Below, in pieces: positions 41,822-50,109 of a stretch of 64,000 nt of DNA. The stretch is taken from the NCBI RefSeq assembly GCF_003013405.1, contig NZ_PXZL01000002.1, positions 88,273-152,272 on the forward strand. Direction: 5' to 3'. Position 1 is the first letter of the stretch, and each line of letters starts with the position of its first letter. The notes beneath the pieces were generated by a model. The model had not been told where the DNA came from and searched no databases. It saw only the letters and a list, made by a program, of their open reading frames with translations. Origin of the DNA: Brevibacillus formosus. GTDB taxonomy: Bacteria; Bacillota; Bacilli; Brevibacillales; Brevibacillaceae. Position numbers and translations under genes: made by a program.

Positions 41822-43129
41822 TCACCCTTTCTGAATCAGAGTTGCGATTGGCAGGCAAATGCAAAATTGTGTCGTTTGTCCGCATGAATCCTCGGATAAC
41901 TCAATCATTCCTTGGAGACTGTCTGTCACTTCCTTTACGTATGAAAGTCCGATCCCCGTGGAAGGCCTGCCTGATACGTCGTATTTAGTCGTGAATCCAG
42001 GCATGAACAAGAGCTCCTTGTCCTTCACCAAAATGCCTGGTCCATCATCGGTTACACGAAAATGAATCCACTCCCGACTCTCGTCAATCGAAGCCGCGAT
42101 CGATACCATCCCTCGATCGCGGATGGCTTCGACACTGTTGCCAACCAGATTATTGATGAGTGAGAGTGTCGTGTAAATGTGGCAAGCGAGATACGGCACC
42201 TCCACATTCGTTTCAAACTGAATGTCTTTTTCCAACAGTCTCGCATACTTTCGTTGCCCCTGAACAATGATGACTATTAATTCGCCCAGTGGCATATAGT
42301 CTCTTTCGTTCTCGTCAGAAATCAACTTGGAGAGACCCGCATATATGCGTTGATTGTCCTTTTTCACTTCATGCACTTGTCCGGCAAGGGACAGCAGCCG
42401 CTTCGCATATCGCTTGTTCGTTCCATTCTTGTGTTCCATCTCGTTCATCTCACGGTACAGCTCATAGCAGTTGCGCGTGATTTCCTCAACCTGATGCAAT
42501 GTCTTTTTTAAATGAACAGATTCCTCATACAAATTGGAAATCAGCATCAACATCTGCTCGTTTCGATTACGCTGTTGCTTTTCCATCCATTTCGCCTGAC
42601 GCAGCTGAATCATATTGAAAAAACTAAGGACAAAAAAACTGCGTATCAATGCAATGACGGCAATCGGGCCTACGATCTCAAACTGAAAGACTCCCTCCCA
42701 GGACACAGCACGGAAGGACAGCTCTACCAAATTGGCTGCTATTTCCGCGACTGTCCCCAACAGCCCCACCCAAAGCGGCCGATGATGTAGCGTATTAACG
42801 CGAAAGAGCGAGAATAGACAGGCAAAGGTCGCATAATAGCAAAATGCCGGGAAGTGCATCTGAAGAGAAGACAGAAACGAAAAGACATCTCCATACAAAA
42901 AGTCCAAGACTATTCGAAATAGAACAACAATTAATCCGGTTACTATCCCTGCTAAGAAAGAAGGACGAAGCCACAATAAAAAAAAGAAAAAAGCCGTTGT
43001 ACCAAAGCTAATGCGGAAATCATCTTGAAACGGGTAAAATTTGAGCTCTCCGGCAATCGGGACAGCAATGAGCATAAGCAGCAGGATCGACATGGTTTCT
43101 CTCATAAAATGTTGCCCGCACTTCCTCAT
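41822..43129 (-). CDS. Sensor histidine kinase (GlnK/YcbA-like)
   Basis: 435 residues. Five to six membrane helices fill residues 10-190 (AIPIAGEL-like region and FLLWLRPSFLAGIVTGLIVVLF), followed by a linker coiled coil and an ATPase domain with NNLVGNSVEAIRDRG, RVTDDGPGI and STGIGLSYVKEVTDSLQG. The His box is of the degenerate SpoOB/CitA-like type. Paired with the YcbB-type regulator. The start is uncertain: neither ATG 43129 nor ATG 43105 has a clear ribosome binding site. Confidence 0.8.
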   Translation of the reverse strand: MRKCGQHFMRETMSILLLMLIAVPIAGELKFYPFQDDFRISFGTTAFFFFLLWLRPSFLAGIVTGLIVVLFRIVLDFLYGDVFSFLSSLQMHFPAFCYYATFACLFSLFRVNTLHHRPLWVGLLGTVAEIAANLVELSFRAVSWEGVFQFEIVGPIAVIALIRSFFVLSFFNMIQLRQAKWMEKQQRNRNEQMLMLISNLYEESVHLKKTLHQVEEITRNCYELYREMNEMEHKNGTNKRYAKRLLSLAGQVHEVKKDNQRIYAGLSKLISDENERDYMPLGELIVIIVQGQRKYARLLEKDIQFETNVEVPYLACHIYTTLSLINNLVGNSVEAIRDRGMVSIAASIDESREWIHFRVTDDGPGILVKDKELLFMPGFTTKYDVSGRPSTGIGLSYVKEVTDSLQGMIELSEDSCGQTTQFCICLPIATLIQKG

Positions 43130-43180
43130 AAGAAGTTGTTCAAAAAATTCGTCAACGTTTATTTCCTAGTTTACTATATT

Positions 43181-43210
43181 TTTCTATAGATTTTTGTAGT
43201 TTTTTATAGA
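43181..43210. promoter_or_regulatory. Three 10-bp tandem repeats, candidate GlnL-like operator
   Basis: TTTCTATAGA, TTTTTGTAGT and TTTTTATAGA follow one another without gaps in the gap between the kinase gene and the TAXI operon; TTACTATATT just before is a weaker fourth copy. The 10-bp period is that of the GlnL site described in Bacillus (TTTTGT-N4-TTTTGT). Confidence 0.55.
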
Positions 43211-43272
43211 CCTCCCCTTACAATGCCGTAGAAAGCTATATAAACAGAACATTTAGACTAGGGGGAATTATC

Positions 43273-44286
43273 TTGAAGAGACGTCAATTTCTTCTCTCGC
43301 TGACACTGCTTCTGTCCATGTCGCTCATGACGGCATGTGGAGGTGGAGGGAACTCTGCACAAGGGGGTACAGGCGGAGGCGGAGGTAGCTCCAGCTCAGG
43401 AGGAAGCGCCGATCCCTCCCAATTAATTATTGCAACAGGAGGTACAGGAGGCACTTATTTCCCACTCGGAGGCGGCATGGCTGACCATATTACGAAAAAT
43501 GCTGGCATCACTGCTACAGCACAAGCCACAGGCGCTTCAGCAGAAAACATTCGCCTCATTCGCGATAAAAAGGCGGACATCGCCTTCACGCAAAACGACA
43601 TTGCCGAGTATGCGTCAAAGGGAGCGAACATGTTCCAGCAAGACGGTAAAATTGATTCCTTCCAAGCATTGGGCGCTCTCTACGATGAGACCATCCAAAT
43701 CGTCGTCTCTGCTGACAGCAATATTAAAAGCGTTGCCGATTTGAAAGATAAGCGCGTATCTGTAGGCGCTCCCGGAAGCGGCACAGAAGTGAACGCCCAG
43801 CAAATTTTGGAAGCATACGGGATGACCTTTGAAGATACCAAGCTCCAGCGCCTATCCTTTGCTGACTCCGCCAAAGCCATTCAGGACGGGCAATTGGATG
43901 CTGCCTTCCAAACTGCTGGTACACCTACCGCAGCAATCACGGAGCTGGCAGCAACAACTGGTGTAAAAATCATACCGATTGACGCGGACAAAATCGATGC
44001 AATCATCGCCAAATACCCTTACTACGTGAAAACAACTGTCCCCGCCAATACGTACCAAACCGTTCCAGAAGAAGTGACGACCGTCTCCGTCAAATCGATG
44101 CTTTTGATTCGCTCCGATCTCAGTGAAGACCTCGTGTACAAAGTAACAAAGGCGATCTTTGAGAACAGCGACAAGCTTGGTCATGCCAAAGCCAAGGAAA
44201 TCAAGCTGGAGAACGTGAAGAACGGCGTCAGCATCCCTGTTCACCCGGGTGCTCAAAAGTACTTCGACGAAAAAGGCGTGAAGTAA
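43273..44286 (+). CDS. TAXI-type TRAP transporter solute-binding lipoprotein
   Basis: 337 residues. Lipoprotein signal (FLLSLTLLLSMSLMTAC, Cys about 22), a Gly/Ser-rich linker, then a TAXI binding domain: IIATGGTGGTYFPLGGGMAD, DIAFTQNDIAEYAS, VSVGAPGSGTEVNA, LDAAFQTAGTPTAAI. It captures an organic anion, possibly glutamate or a dicarboxylate, outside the cell. TTG start after GGGGGA. First gene of a three-gene transporter operon. Confidence 0.93.
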   Translation: MKRRQFLLSLTLLLSMSLMTACGGGGNSAQGGTGGGGGSSSSGGSADPSQLIIATGGTGGTYFPLGGGMADHITKNAGITATAQATGASAENIRLIRDKKADIAFTQNDIAEYASKGANMFQQDGKIDSFQALGALYDETIQIVVSADSNIKSVADLKDKRVSVGAPGSGTEVNAQQILEAYGMTFEDTKLQRLSFADSAKAIQDGQLDAAFQTAGTPTAAITELAATTGVKIIPIDADKIDAIIAKYPYYVKTTVPANTYQTVPEEVTTVSVKSMLLIRSDLSEDLVYKVTKAIFENSDKLGHAKAKEIKLENVKNGVSIPVHPGAQKYFDEKGVK

Positions 44287-44292
44287 AGCCAG

Positions 44293-44826
44293 ATGGTTTT
44301 TATCCAGGCAGTAATAAAAGGAAAAGGGCGGACGTTGTTCCGCCTTTTCTCCTTCCTTCTCCTCATCATTGTCATTTATGCGGGTATCTCCACTCCGCTG
44401 ATTCCCGCTCTGGTTATTCGGGATACACAGTCGAATCAAGTAGTTTGGAGTGCCAACATACTGGATGAAGCAGCATTTGGCATCCGCTGGACTCATTCCA
44501 TTCATCGTTCCACAATCGAGGAGCAGTACCGGATTGTAGACGGTCAAATTATTTTGTCGGAGATGAGCTTTCACGATTACGGTATCGGCATGGAAAATGA
44601 ATTGGCTCCTGGCGAAGAGCTGGTTCTTGCCGATGGACGATTCCACATTCGCAATATGCAGCGGTCTTTTCCTGCCCTACGGCTGTTTATCGGGCAAGTA
44701 CGGGCTAATCATACGTTGCTTTTCGCTGGAAAGGATATTCCGTTGAGCTTGATCGACAAGCCGGGAGAAGCCATCACGATTCAGGCAGAAAAGCGATCCA
44801 TTCTGAGCGAGTTAGGAGGTTACTAG
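44293..44826 (+). CDS. DUF1850 protein of the TAXI-TRAP operon
   Basis: 177 residues. One N-terminal membrane helix (LFRLFSFLLLIIVIYAGI) and an extracytoplasmic domain with the DUF1850 pattern FGIRWTHSIHRSTIEEQYRI and SFHDYGIGMENE. DUF1850 genes are found almost only between TAXI binding-protein and fused TRAP permease genes, so it is an accessory part of the transporter of unknown action. It touches the permease gene directly. Confidence 0.85.
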   Translation: MVFIQAVIKGKGRTLFRLFSFLLLIIVIYAGISTPLIPALVIRDTQSNQVVWSANILDEAAFGIRWTHSIHRSTIEEQYRIVDGQIILSEMSFHDYGIGMENELAPGEELVLADGRFHIRNMQRSFPALRLFIGQVRANHTLLFAGKDIPLSLIDKPGEAITIQAEKRSILSELGGY

Positions 44827-46773
44827 ATGAGTACAACAACGAATATAAACCAGCAAGAGATGGATAAGCTGATCGCGCAATACGACAAAGAATCAGCCAC
44901 ACGCCAGCTCGCGGGTCCCATGAAGTGGATCTCTTTTGGTCTACTTGTCCTCTTCTCCCTGTACCAGTTATCCAGCACGCTGTTCTTCACACTGCCTCCT
45001 CAGATTCATCGCCCGATCCACTTAGCCTTCGGACTAGCACTCGTCTATCTGTTGTATGCAGGGACATCCAAAGGCAACAAGAACAAAATCGGAATCGTGA
45101 ACATGATTCTCGCCCTGTTAGGCGTCCTCGTATCAATGTATTGGGTGATTGATTACGAAGGACTCGTTACCCGAACAGGTAACTATACGACATTGGATAT
45201 GGTGGTGGGCGGTATTGCTGTCGTGCTTGTCCTTGAGGCTGCACGACGAGTCGTCGGAATTCCAATCGCTCTAATTGCCACTGTTTTTCTTTTATACACC
45301 TACCTTGGACCTTACATGCCAGGCTTTTTGGAGCATCGCGGCAATGATATCGAACGGATTATCGGACACAGCTATTACACACTAGAAGGTATTCTCGGTA
45401 CGCCACTTGCTGTTTCCTCTACCTTTATCTTTTTGTTTGTATTGTTTGGAGCATTTCTCGAAAAAACAGGGGTCGGCGAGTATTTTAACGATTTGTCACT
45501 GGTCATTGCAGGCAGACGTATCGGCGGTCCTGCGAAGGTAGCCGTTTTTTCCAGCGCCCTGCAAGGAACGATTAGCGGCAGCTCTGTTGCCAATGTCGTT
45601 ACCTCTGGCGCCTTTACCATCCCGATGATGAAGCGGCTCGGCTATCGCTCCGAATTTGCCGCTGCGGTGGAAGCCTCATCCTCTACTGGCGGACAAATCA
45701 TGCCGCCTGTCATGGGGGCTGCTGCGTTTTTGATGGCGGAGTTCATTGGTGTTCCTTACTTGGAGATCGCCAAATCTGCGATTCTTCCCGCGATTTTATT
45801 TTTCGTAGGGATCTGGATTATGACGCACTTTGAAGCGAAGCGACTCGGATTACGCGGACTCTCGAAGGAAGAACTGCCAAACAAAAAAGAAGTTTTGAAA
45901 AAAATGTACCTGCTCCTTCCGATCGTGATCATTATTACAGCCTTGATGATGAACATCTCCGCCGAACGGGCAGCGATTATCGGTATCGTCTCTACAATTG
46001 TCGTAGGAGCCTTCCGAAAAGAAACCCGCATGTCTATTGCTGATATTTTTGCAGCACTTGCCTCTGGTGCCAGAATGGCTCTCGGCGTCGTCGCTGCAAC
46101 TGCGTGTGCCGGAATCATTGTCGGTACGATTACGTTGACAGGGATTGGGTTGAAGCTGGCAAATGGTCTGATTGACCTGGCTGGCGGCCATCTTTTGCTT
46201 ACGTTGTTCTTTACCATGATCGCATCGCTCATTTTGGGAATGGGAACGCCAACCACGGCGAACTATATTATCACCTCGACCATTGCTGCTCCAGCGCTCA
46301 TTCAGTTGGGCGTTCCTGCTATCGCGGCTCACATGTTTACCTTCTACTTCGGAATTGTCGCAGACATCACGCCGCCAGTTGCGCTTGCTGCCTTCGCTGC
46401 TTCAGGCATTGCCAAGTCAAAGCCGATCCAGACAGGTGTAGAATCAACGCGGCTATCGATCGCCGCTTTTATGGCTCCCTATATTTTCGTCATCTCGCCA
46501 GCCTTGCTGCTGATTAATACCACCTTGCTGGAATCGATCTGGGTCATGCTGACATCTACACTTGGGATGATCGGCGTGGGAGCAGGATTGATCGGATACT
46601 GGATGTCCAAGCTAAACGTACTGGAGCGAATCCTGGCCGTTGCGGGTGGCGTGCTCGCAGTCATCCCCGGAATTGAAACGGATATCGCCGGATTTATTTT
46701 GATCGCACTCGTGTTTGCCCTGTCGTATTACAAAGCCCGCAAGCAAAAGCAATCTGTACAAACGACACTGTAA
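44827..46773 (+). CDS. TRAP transporter fused permease (4TM/12TM)
   Basis: 648 residues with about sixteen to eighteen membrane helices. DctQ-like small-subunit part (1-170) fused to the DctM-like large subunit. Signatures include GTISGSSVANVVTSGAFTIPMMKRLGY, STGGQIMPPVMGAAAFLMAE, and MGTPTTANYIITSTIAAPAL. Cation-driven uptake of the ligand delivered by the TAXI protein. Directly after the DUF1850 stop; the operon ends in a strong terminator. Confidence 0.93.
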   Translation: MSTTTNINQQEMDKLIAQYDKESATRQLAGPMKWISFGLLVLFSLYQLSSTLFFTLPPQIHRPIHLAFGLALVYLLYAGTSKGNKNKIGIVNMILALLGVLVSMYWVIDYEGLVTRTGNYTTLDMVVGGIAVVLVLEAARRVVGIPIALIATVFLLYTYLGPYMPGFLEHRGNDIERIIGHSYYTLEGILGTPLAVSSTFIFLFVLFGAFLEKTGVGEYFNDLSLVIAGRRIGGPAKVAVFSSALQGTISGSSVANVVTSGAFTIPMMKRLGYRSEFAAAVEASSSTGGQIMPPVMGAAAFLMAEFIGVPYLEIAKSAILPAILFFVGIWIMTHFEAKRLGLRGLSKEELPNKKEVLKKMYLLLPIVIIITALMMNISAERAAIIGIVSTIVVGAFRKETRMSIADIFAALASGARMALGVVAATACAGIIVGTITLTGIGLKLANGLIDLAGGHLLLTLFFTMIASLILGMGTPTTANYIITSTIAAPALIQLGVPAIAAHMFTFYFGIVADITPPVALAAFAASGIAKSKPIQTGVESTRLSIAAFMAPYIFVISPALLLINTTLLESIWVMLTSTLGMIGVGAGLIGYWMSKLNVLERILAVAGGVLAVIPGIETDIAGFILIALVFALSYYKARKQKQSVQTTL

Positions 46774-46780
46774 GAAACAA

Positions 46781-46844
46781 AAAAAACCCTCCCAAGCATT
46801 CGTGTCCTGTTGTCAGGAAGCTTTTGCCCAGGAGGGTTTTCTTT
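46781..46844. terminator. Bidirectional terminator between TRAP operon and cvfB
   Basis: AAACCCTCC (46784-46792) pairs with GGAGGGTTT (46831-46839), flanked by A and T runs; inner GCATTCGTGTCCTG-side pairing is weak. Confidence 0.8.
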
Positions 46845-46846
46845 AT

Positions 46847-47767
46847 TTATACTTCTTGTTCGCTTCGAATGATTTTGGTCCAGCCGTCTACTTGCTCCAC
46901 ACGACGTTCCTTCATCAGCTTGCCAAGTGCCCGCTTGAAGCTGGACTTGCTCATTTGGAATTTTTCTCGGATGACATCCGCGTCTGTCGAATCGGTATAA
47001 GGCATCGCCCCGTCACGATTGATCAAATAGCGCAGCAGCTTGTCCGCATCTTCGCCATACTGTACTTCCTTGCGCTCTTTCATGGAACCGTTCAGACGGC
47101 CATCCTCACGCACAAAGCTGATGCGGCAGCGCACAGTTTGTCCGAGGCGCAGACGCCCTACCATTTCATCACGATGAATGAAAAGGATATGCTCGTCCTC
47201 CGTCAACAGGAATGCACCTGCTTGAATCACTTTGTAGACCGTACCTTCGACAGACTTGTTTTTCATACTCTGATCTGCCTTTGCTGCGATCTTGACGATT
47301 TCGCTTTCAGTGACCGGCTTTGCCAAGAGTCTGCCGAGCTTGTCTTGCTTCAGCGCTACCAGCATTTGATCCTTGGGACGCGGCCATTCATCGCTATGCT
47401 TGGGCAGGTCATCGATGAACAAGAGCAGATCCTTGTTAATGCCGTTGTCCAGGAATACACCCATGCGCGGAGAAATGTCCACTACTTCTAGCCAGCCGTA
47501 TTCACCCATGCCGACATGAGGCATGTCCATGGTCGCAGCCAGTCGGTTTTCGTGATCATGGTACAAAAACACCTCGACCTCATCATCGATATGTAAACGC
47601 TCGTGCGCTTCATTGGCATGGAGAAACACTTCATCTTTTCCATCGCTTAAAAAGTAGCCGATTTCCGTTTTACGCGCTACCGTCATAGTAAGCGTCATCC
47701 CTGCCGCCAAATTGCCGTTCTGAATGATTTGGGGCTCGCGCTTTTCACGCTGTTGTCTTTTGTACAT
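46847..47767 (-). CDS. cvfB: S1-domain RNA-binding protein CvfB/YitL
   Basis: 306 residues. Three S1-like/OB domains (from AAGMTLTMTVARKTEIGYFL, YGWLEVVDISPRMGVFLDN and KSVEGTVYKVIQAGAFLL) and a C-terminal winged helix (FQMSKSSFKRALGKLMKERRV). CvfB binds RNA and, in Staphylococcus, affects virulence gene expression. I use the ATG at 47767; the 23-residue longer frame is not family-like. Convergent with the TRAP operon. Confidence 0.9.
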   Translation of the reverse strand: MYKRQQREKREPQIIQNGNLAAGMTLTMTVARKTEIGYFLSDGKDEVFLHANEAHERLHIDDEVEVFLYHDHENRLAATMDMPHVGMGEYGWLEVVDISPRMGVFLDNGINKDLLLFIDDLPKHSDEWPRPKDQMLVALKQDKLGRLLAKPVTESEIVKIAAKADQSMKNKSVEGTVYKVIQAGAFLLTEDEHILFIHRDEMVGRLRLGQTVRCRISFVREDGRLNGSMKERKEVQYGEDADKLLRYLINRDGAMPYTDSTDADVIREKFQMSKSSFKRALGKLMKERRVEQVDGWTKIIRSEQEV

Positions 47768-47951
47768 ATCTATTTTTTCCTCGCTCTCTACCTTTGTGCA
47801 CACTAAATATACCCATCCCCCGCAAGAAAATACCACAACTTTTTTCTAACAAAATAACGATGCCCAACGAAATAGGCAAGTCTTCCATTCACGGACATAC
47901 ATATGACAGTAAGACTGGCTTGGCCCTACTTTTTCAAGACTGGAGTGACTC

Positions 47952-48737
47952 TTGCCTATGCTGTTGTTGCTTGAACATATTTTTCTCGGCATTATCCAAG
48001 GCTTGACTGAATTTTTACCGATATCCAGCACGGGTCATCTCGTCCTGTTTCGCAAAGTGTTTGGCATGCAGGAGGTAGGCCTTTTATTTGACACGATGCT
48101 TCATTTCGGTACGCTGATCGCTGTTGTTATCGTCTTTTGGCCACAGGTTCGTTATATTATTATGAATCCGATGAGCAAACTGACAAAGCTATTGGTCGTA
48201 GGCACAATCCCTACGGCTGTGATCGGACTCGCCTTTGAGGATTATTTTGAAGAAATCTCCCAAACAGGCATTACGATCGGGTGGGAATTTCTTGCGACAG
48301 GCGCGATCCTCTGGGCGGTGGAGTCCATGCGCCGTGGAAATCGGAGATTCGAGGAAATCAACTACACGGACGCCCTTATCATCGGGACACTGCAAGGTGC
48401 TGCGATCCTGCCAGCTATTTCCCGCTCAGGACTGACGATTGCCGGTGCTCTCCTTCGCGGAATCGACCGTGCTGACGCTGCGCGCTTTTCGTTTTTAATA
48501 TCCTTGCCCGCGATTCTGGGTGCTTGTGTCTTGCAAACAGCCAAGCTCGTAGAAACACCACTTGAAACGGCTCTATTGATCCCGATGCTCGTGGGGACCA
48601 TGTTTGCCGGACTAGCTGGATATGTAGCCATTCGCTGGATGCTTACCATCATCAGCACAGGATCGATGAAGGGCTTTGCTATCTACGTCTGGGTATTGGG
48701 TGGGTTAATTTTACTCATGCAGTTCTTGGGCTGGTAG
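47952..48737 (+). CDS. uppP: Undecaprenyl-diphosphatase UppP (BacA)
   Basis: 261 residues, about seven to eight membrane helices. Catalytic motif EFLPISSTGHL (about 21-31) and the second conserved block AILPAISRSGLTIAGAL. It dephosphorylates undecaprenyl diphosphate for the cell-wall lipid carrier cycle and gives low bacitracin resistance. A TTG at 47952 fits the CTGGAGTG site best; the ATG two codons later is the alternative. Confidence 0.93.
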   Translation: MPMLLLLEHIFLGIIQGLTEFLPISSTGHLVLFRKVFGMQEVGLLFDTMLHFGTLIAVVIVFWPQVRYIIMNPMSKLTKLLVVGTIPTAVIGLAFEDYFEEISQTGITIGWEFLATGAILWAVESMRRGNRRFEEINYTDALIIGTLQGAAILPAISRSGLTIAGALLRGIDRADAARFSFLISLPAILGACVLQTAKLVETPLETALLIPMLVGTMFAGLAGYVAIRWMLTIISTGSMKGFAIYVWVLGGLILLMQFLGW

Positions 48738-48741
48738 TGTG

Positions 48742-48773
48742 AAAAAAGCCGGCTGCTTGCTCGCCGGCTTTCA
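48742..48773. terminator. Terminator after uppP
   Basis: Perfect nine-base-pair stem AAAGCCGGC/GCCGGCTTT (48745-48753 with 48763-48771), overlapping the stop codon of the convergent small membrane protein gene. Confidence 0.85.
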
Positions 48774-48977
48774 TCTGCTTTCTTCCTTGTCTGGATAACG
48801 GCTGGCAATTAATTTTCCTACCAATAAAATAACGCCGTAGAATGCTGTTGCCAAAAGTGAGGTAGCCAGCCACGTCGCCGTCCCCAGCACCAGATAGAGC
48901 GCGGCATGAGCAACAAAAATACCTACCAGCCACAGCATAATATTCATTCGATTAAAAAACGTCATCAAACTACGCAA
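48771..48977 (-). CDS. Small two-helix membrane protein
   Basis: 68 residues with two membrane helices (MLWLVGIFVAHAALYLVLG and WLATSLLATAFYGVILLVG) and a charged tail KLIASRYPDKEESR. The TTG at 48977 has GGTGGAGGTG upstream, the only good site in this long frame; an inner ATG at 48965 is the alternative. I know no named family. Confidence 0.55.
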   Translation of the reverse strand: MRSLMTFFNRMNIMLWLVGIFVAHAALYLVLGTATWLATSLLATAFYGVILLVGKLIASRYPDKEESR

Positions 48978-49041
48978 TTGCCTCGCACCTCCACCATTCC
49001 ATTTACTACTGTTATAGCCGATGAAACGGTGTTTTATCCCC

Positions 49042-49401
49042 TTACCGCTCTCCAAGATCAGGATGAGGCACAATAACCGCAAAGCCTGCTCGCTCCAAAA
49101 TTTCTGCCAGTACTGAAAGAGGCGTGTCCGCAACCTCTCTGTATATTTTCGGCGTATGCAGATGGATCGCATTAGGAAAATCTTCACTCAAATGCGTTCG
49201 CAATTTTTTCCCGCTGTCATCTTCATCGGTAAATAGGTATACCTCATCTGCATCTGCTGCTTCCGTTTGGGCGAGCAGCTTCTCCCCTTTTTCCAAGCTG
49301 TAGGAACCGTATGTACAAAGAATCGTGACAGACTCAGCGAGCACCCGAAGCAAGCGTTCTTTATCTGTCTTCCCCTCGACGATCATGACACACCCTGCCA
49401 T
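49042..49401 (-). CDS. Toprim-domain protein (RNase M5/YusF-like)
   Basis: 119 residues, a single Toprim domain: the Glu in MIVEGKTDKERLLRV and the DxD in LFTDEDDSGKKLR. It resembles the isolated Toprim proteins of Firmicutes near ribonuclease M5 and YusF. The catalytic role, on RNA or DNA, is untested. I use the ATG at 49401; a GTG at 49425 is possible. Confidence 0.8.
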   Translation of the reverse strand: MAGCVMIVEGKTDKERLLRVLAESVTILCTYGSYSLEKGEKLLAQTEAADADEVYLFTDEDDSGKKLRTHLSEDFPNAIHLHTPKIYREVADTPLSVLAEILERAGFAVIVPHPDLGER

Positions 49402-49535
49402 CCGCTCCCATCCTCCCTGACGCACCTTTTTTATTTAGTATACCTCAATTGCCATCTAGGAAAATGAGGATGACTACTCCCCTCCGAAACAAGACATCTT
49501 AAGGAAGCATCCATTACCAAACTGGGGGTAGTAAC

Positions 49536-49694
49536 ATGTCCAAATTCAAAAGCGCCAAAAACCTGAATCAAAAAGGATTAGCTGTAGCAGGACTAACCAG
49601 CAGTACGGTTGCAGATGATACGCATACCGAAGACAACCAAGGATCTTCCTATCAGCATCAGCACAATAACGAAAATAGGAAGAATCAAGAATAG
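49536..49694 (+). CDS. Small hydrophilic protein of unknown function
   Basis: 52 residues: basic start MSKFKSAKNLNQKG, a short AVAGLTSSTV segment, then an Asp/His/Gln/Asn-rich tail (SSYQHQHNNENRKNQE). GGGGGT precedes the ATG. Composition recalls small acid-soluble or spore-associated peptides of Bacillales, but I do not recognise a family. Confidence 0.5.
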   Translation: MSKFKSAKNLNQKGLAVAGLTSSTVADDTHTEDNQGSSYQHQHNNENRKNQE

Positions 49695-49703
49695 AGGAAT
49701 AAA

Positions 49704-49730
49704 ATGGTTGCCTGGATTGCGTTTCCTTAG
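49704..49730 (+). other. Possible eight-codon upstream reading frame before arsR-type gene
   Basis: GAGGAAT is followed by ATGGTTGCCTGG and a stop after eight codons (MVAWIAFP). The regulator start 12 bases on has no good ribosome binding site, so translation might be coupled. Unproven. Confidence 0.3.
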
Positions 49731-49742
49731 TAAGATAGTTTT

Positions 49743-50033
49743 ATGAATATTGAACAACTTGAACTAACCGAAAAACGAGTCAAGATTTTTAAAGCGTTGG
49801 CAGATGAGACAAGGCTAGCCATTTTAAAAGCCTTATATCATTCCAGCAACGAGTTGAGTTGTGCCGAAGTGGGCTATACCTGCGATACTTCCAAGTCCAA
49901 TGCCTCCTATCATTTCAAGACGCTTCGCGAGGCAGGGCTGATCAAAGTCAGAAAGGAGGGGCAAACACGATACATGCGCATCAATAAAGAGACATTCGAT
50001 CAAATATTGCCTGGTTTTTTAGATACCTTATGA
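49743..50033 (+). CDS. ArsR-family helix-turn-helix repressor
   Basis: 96 residues. Winged helix with LADETRLAILKAL, the recognition region CDTSKSNASYHFKTLREAGL and wing VRKEGQTRYMRI. Not a typical arsenic sensor: Cys residues are in CAEVGYTC rather than the CxC-type ELCVCDL motif. It precedes an MFS gene and a small dyad at 50056-50077, so it probably represses that exporter. Confidence 0.85.
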   Translation: MNIEQLELTEKRVKIFKALADETRLAILKALYHSSNELSCAEVGYTCDTSKSNASYHFKTLREAGLIKVRKEGQTRYMRINKETFDQILPGFLDTL

Positions 50034-50055
50034 TTGGTATCCTTTTTTTGCTCAT

Positions 50056-50077
50056 TAGTTCAAAAGTTATTTAACTA
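50056..50077. promoter_or_regulatory. Candidate ArsR-type operator
   Basis: TAGTT (50056-50060) and AACTA (50073-50077) form a dyad separated by 12 bases, with an inner AAGTT-ATTT-AACT pair, in the short gap between the repressor and MFS genes. Confidence 0.4.
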
Positions 50078-50109
50078 TAGAATCATAAAATAAAGAGGAG
50101 AGTTTTATT

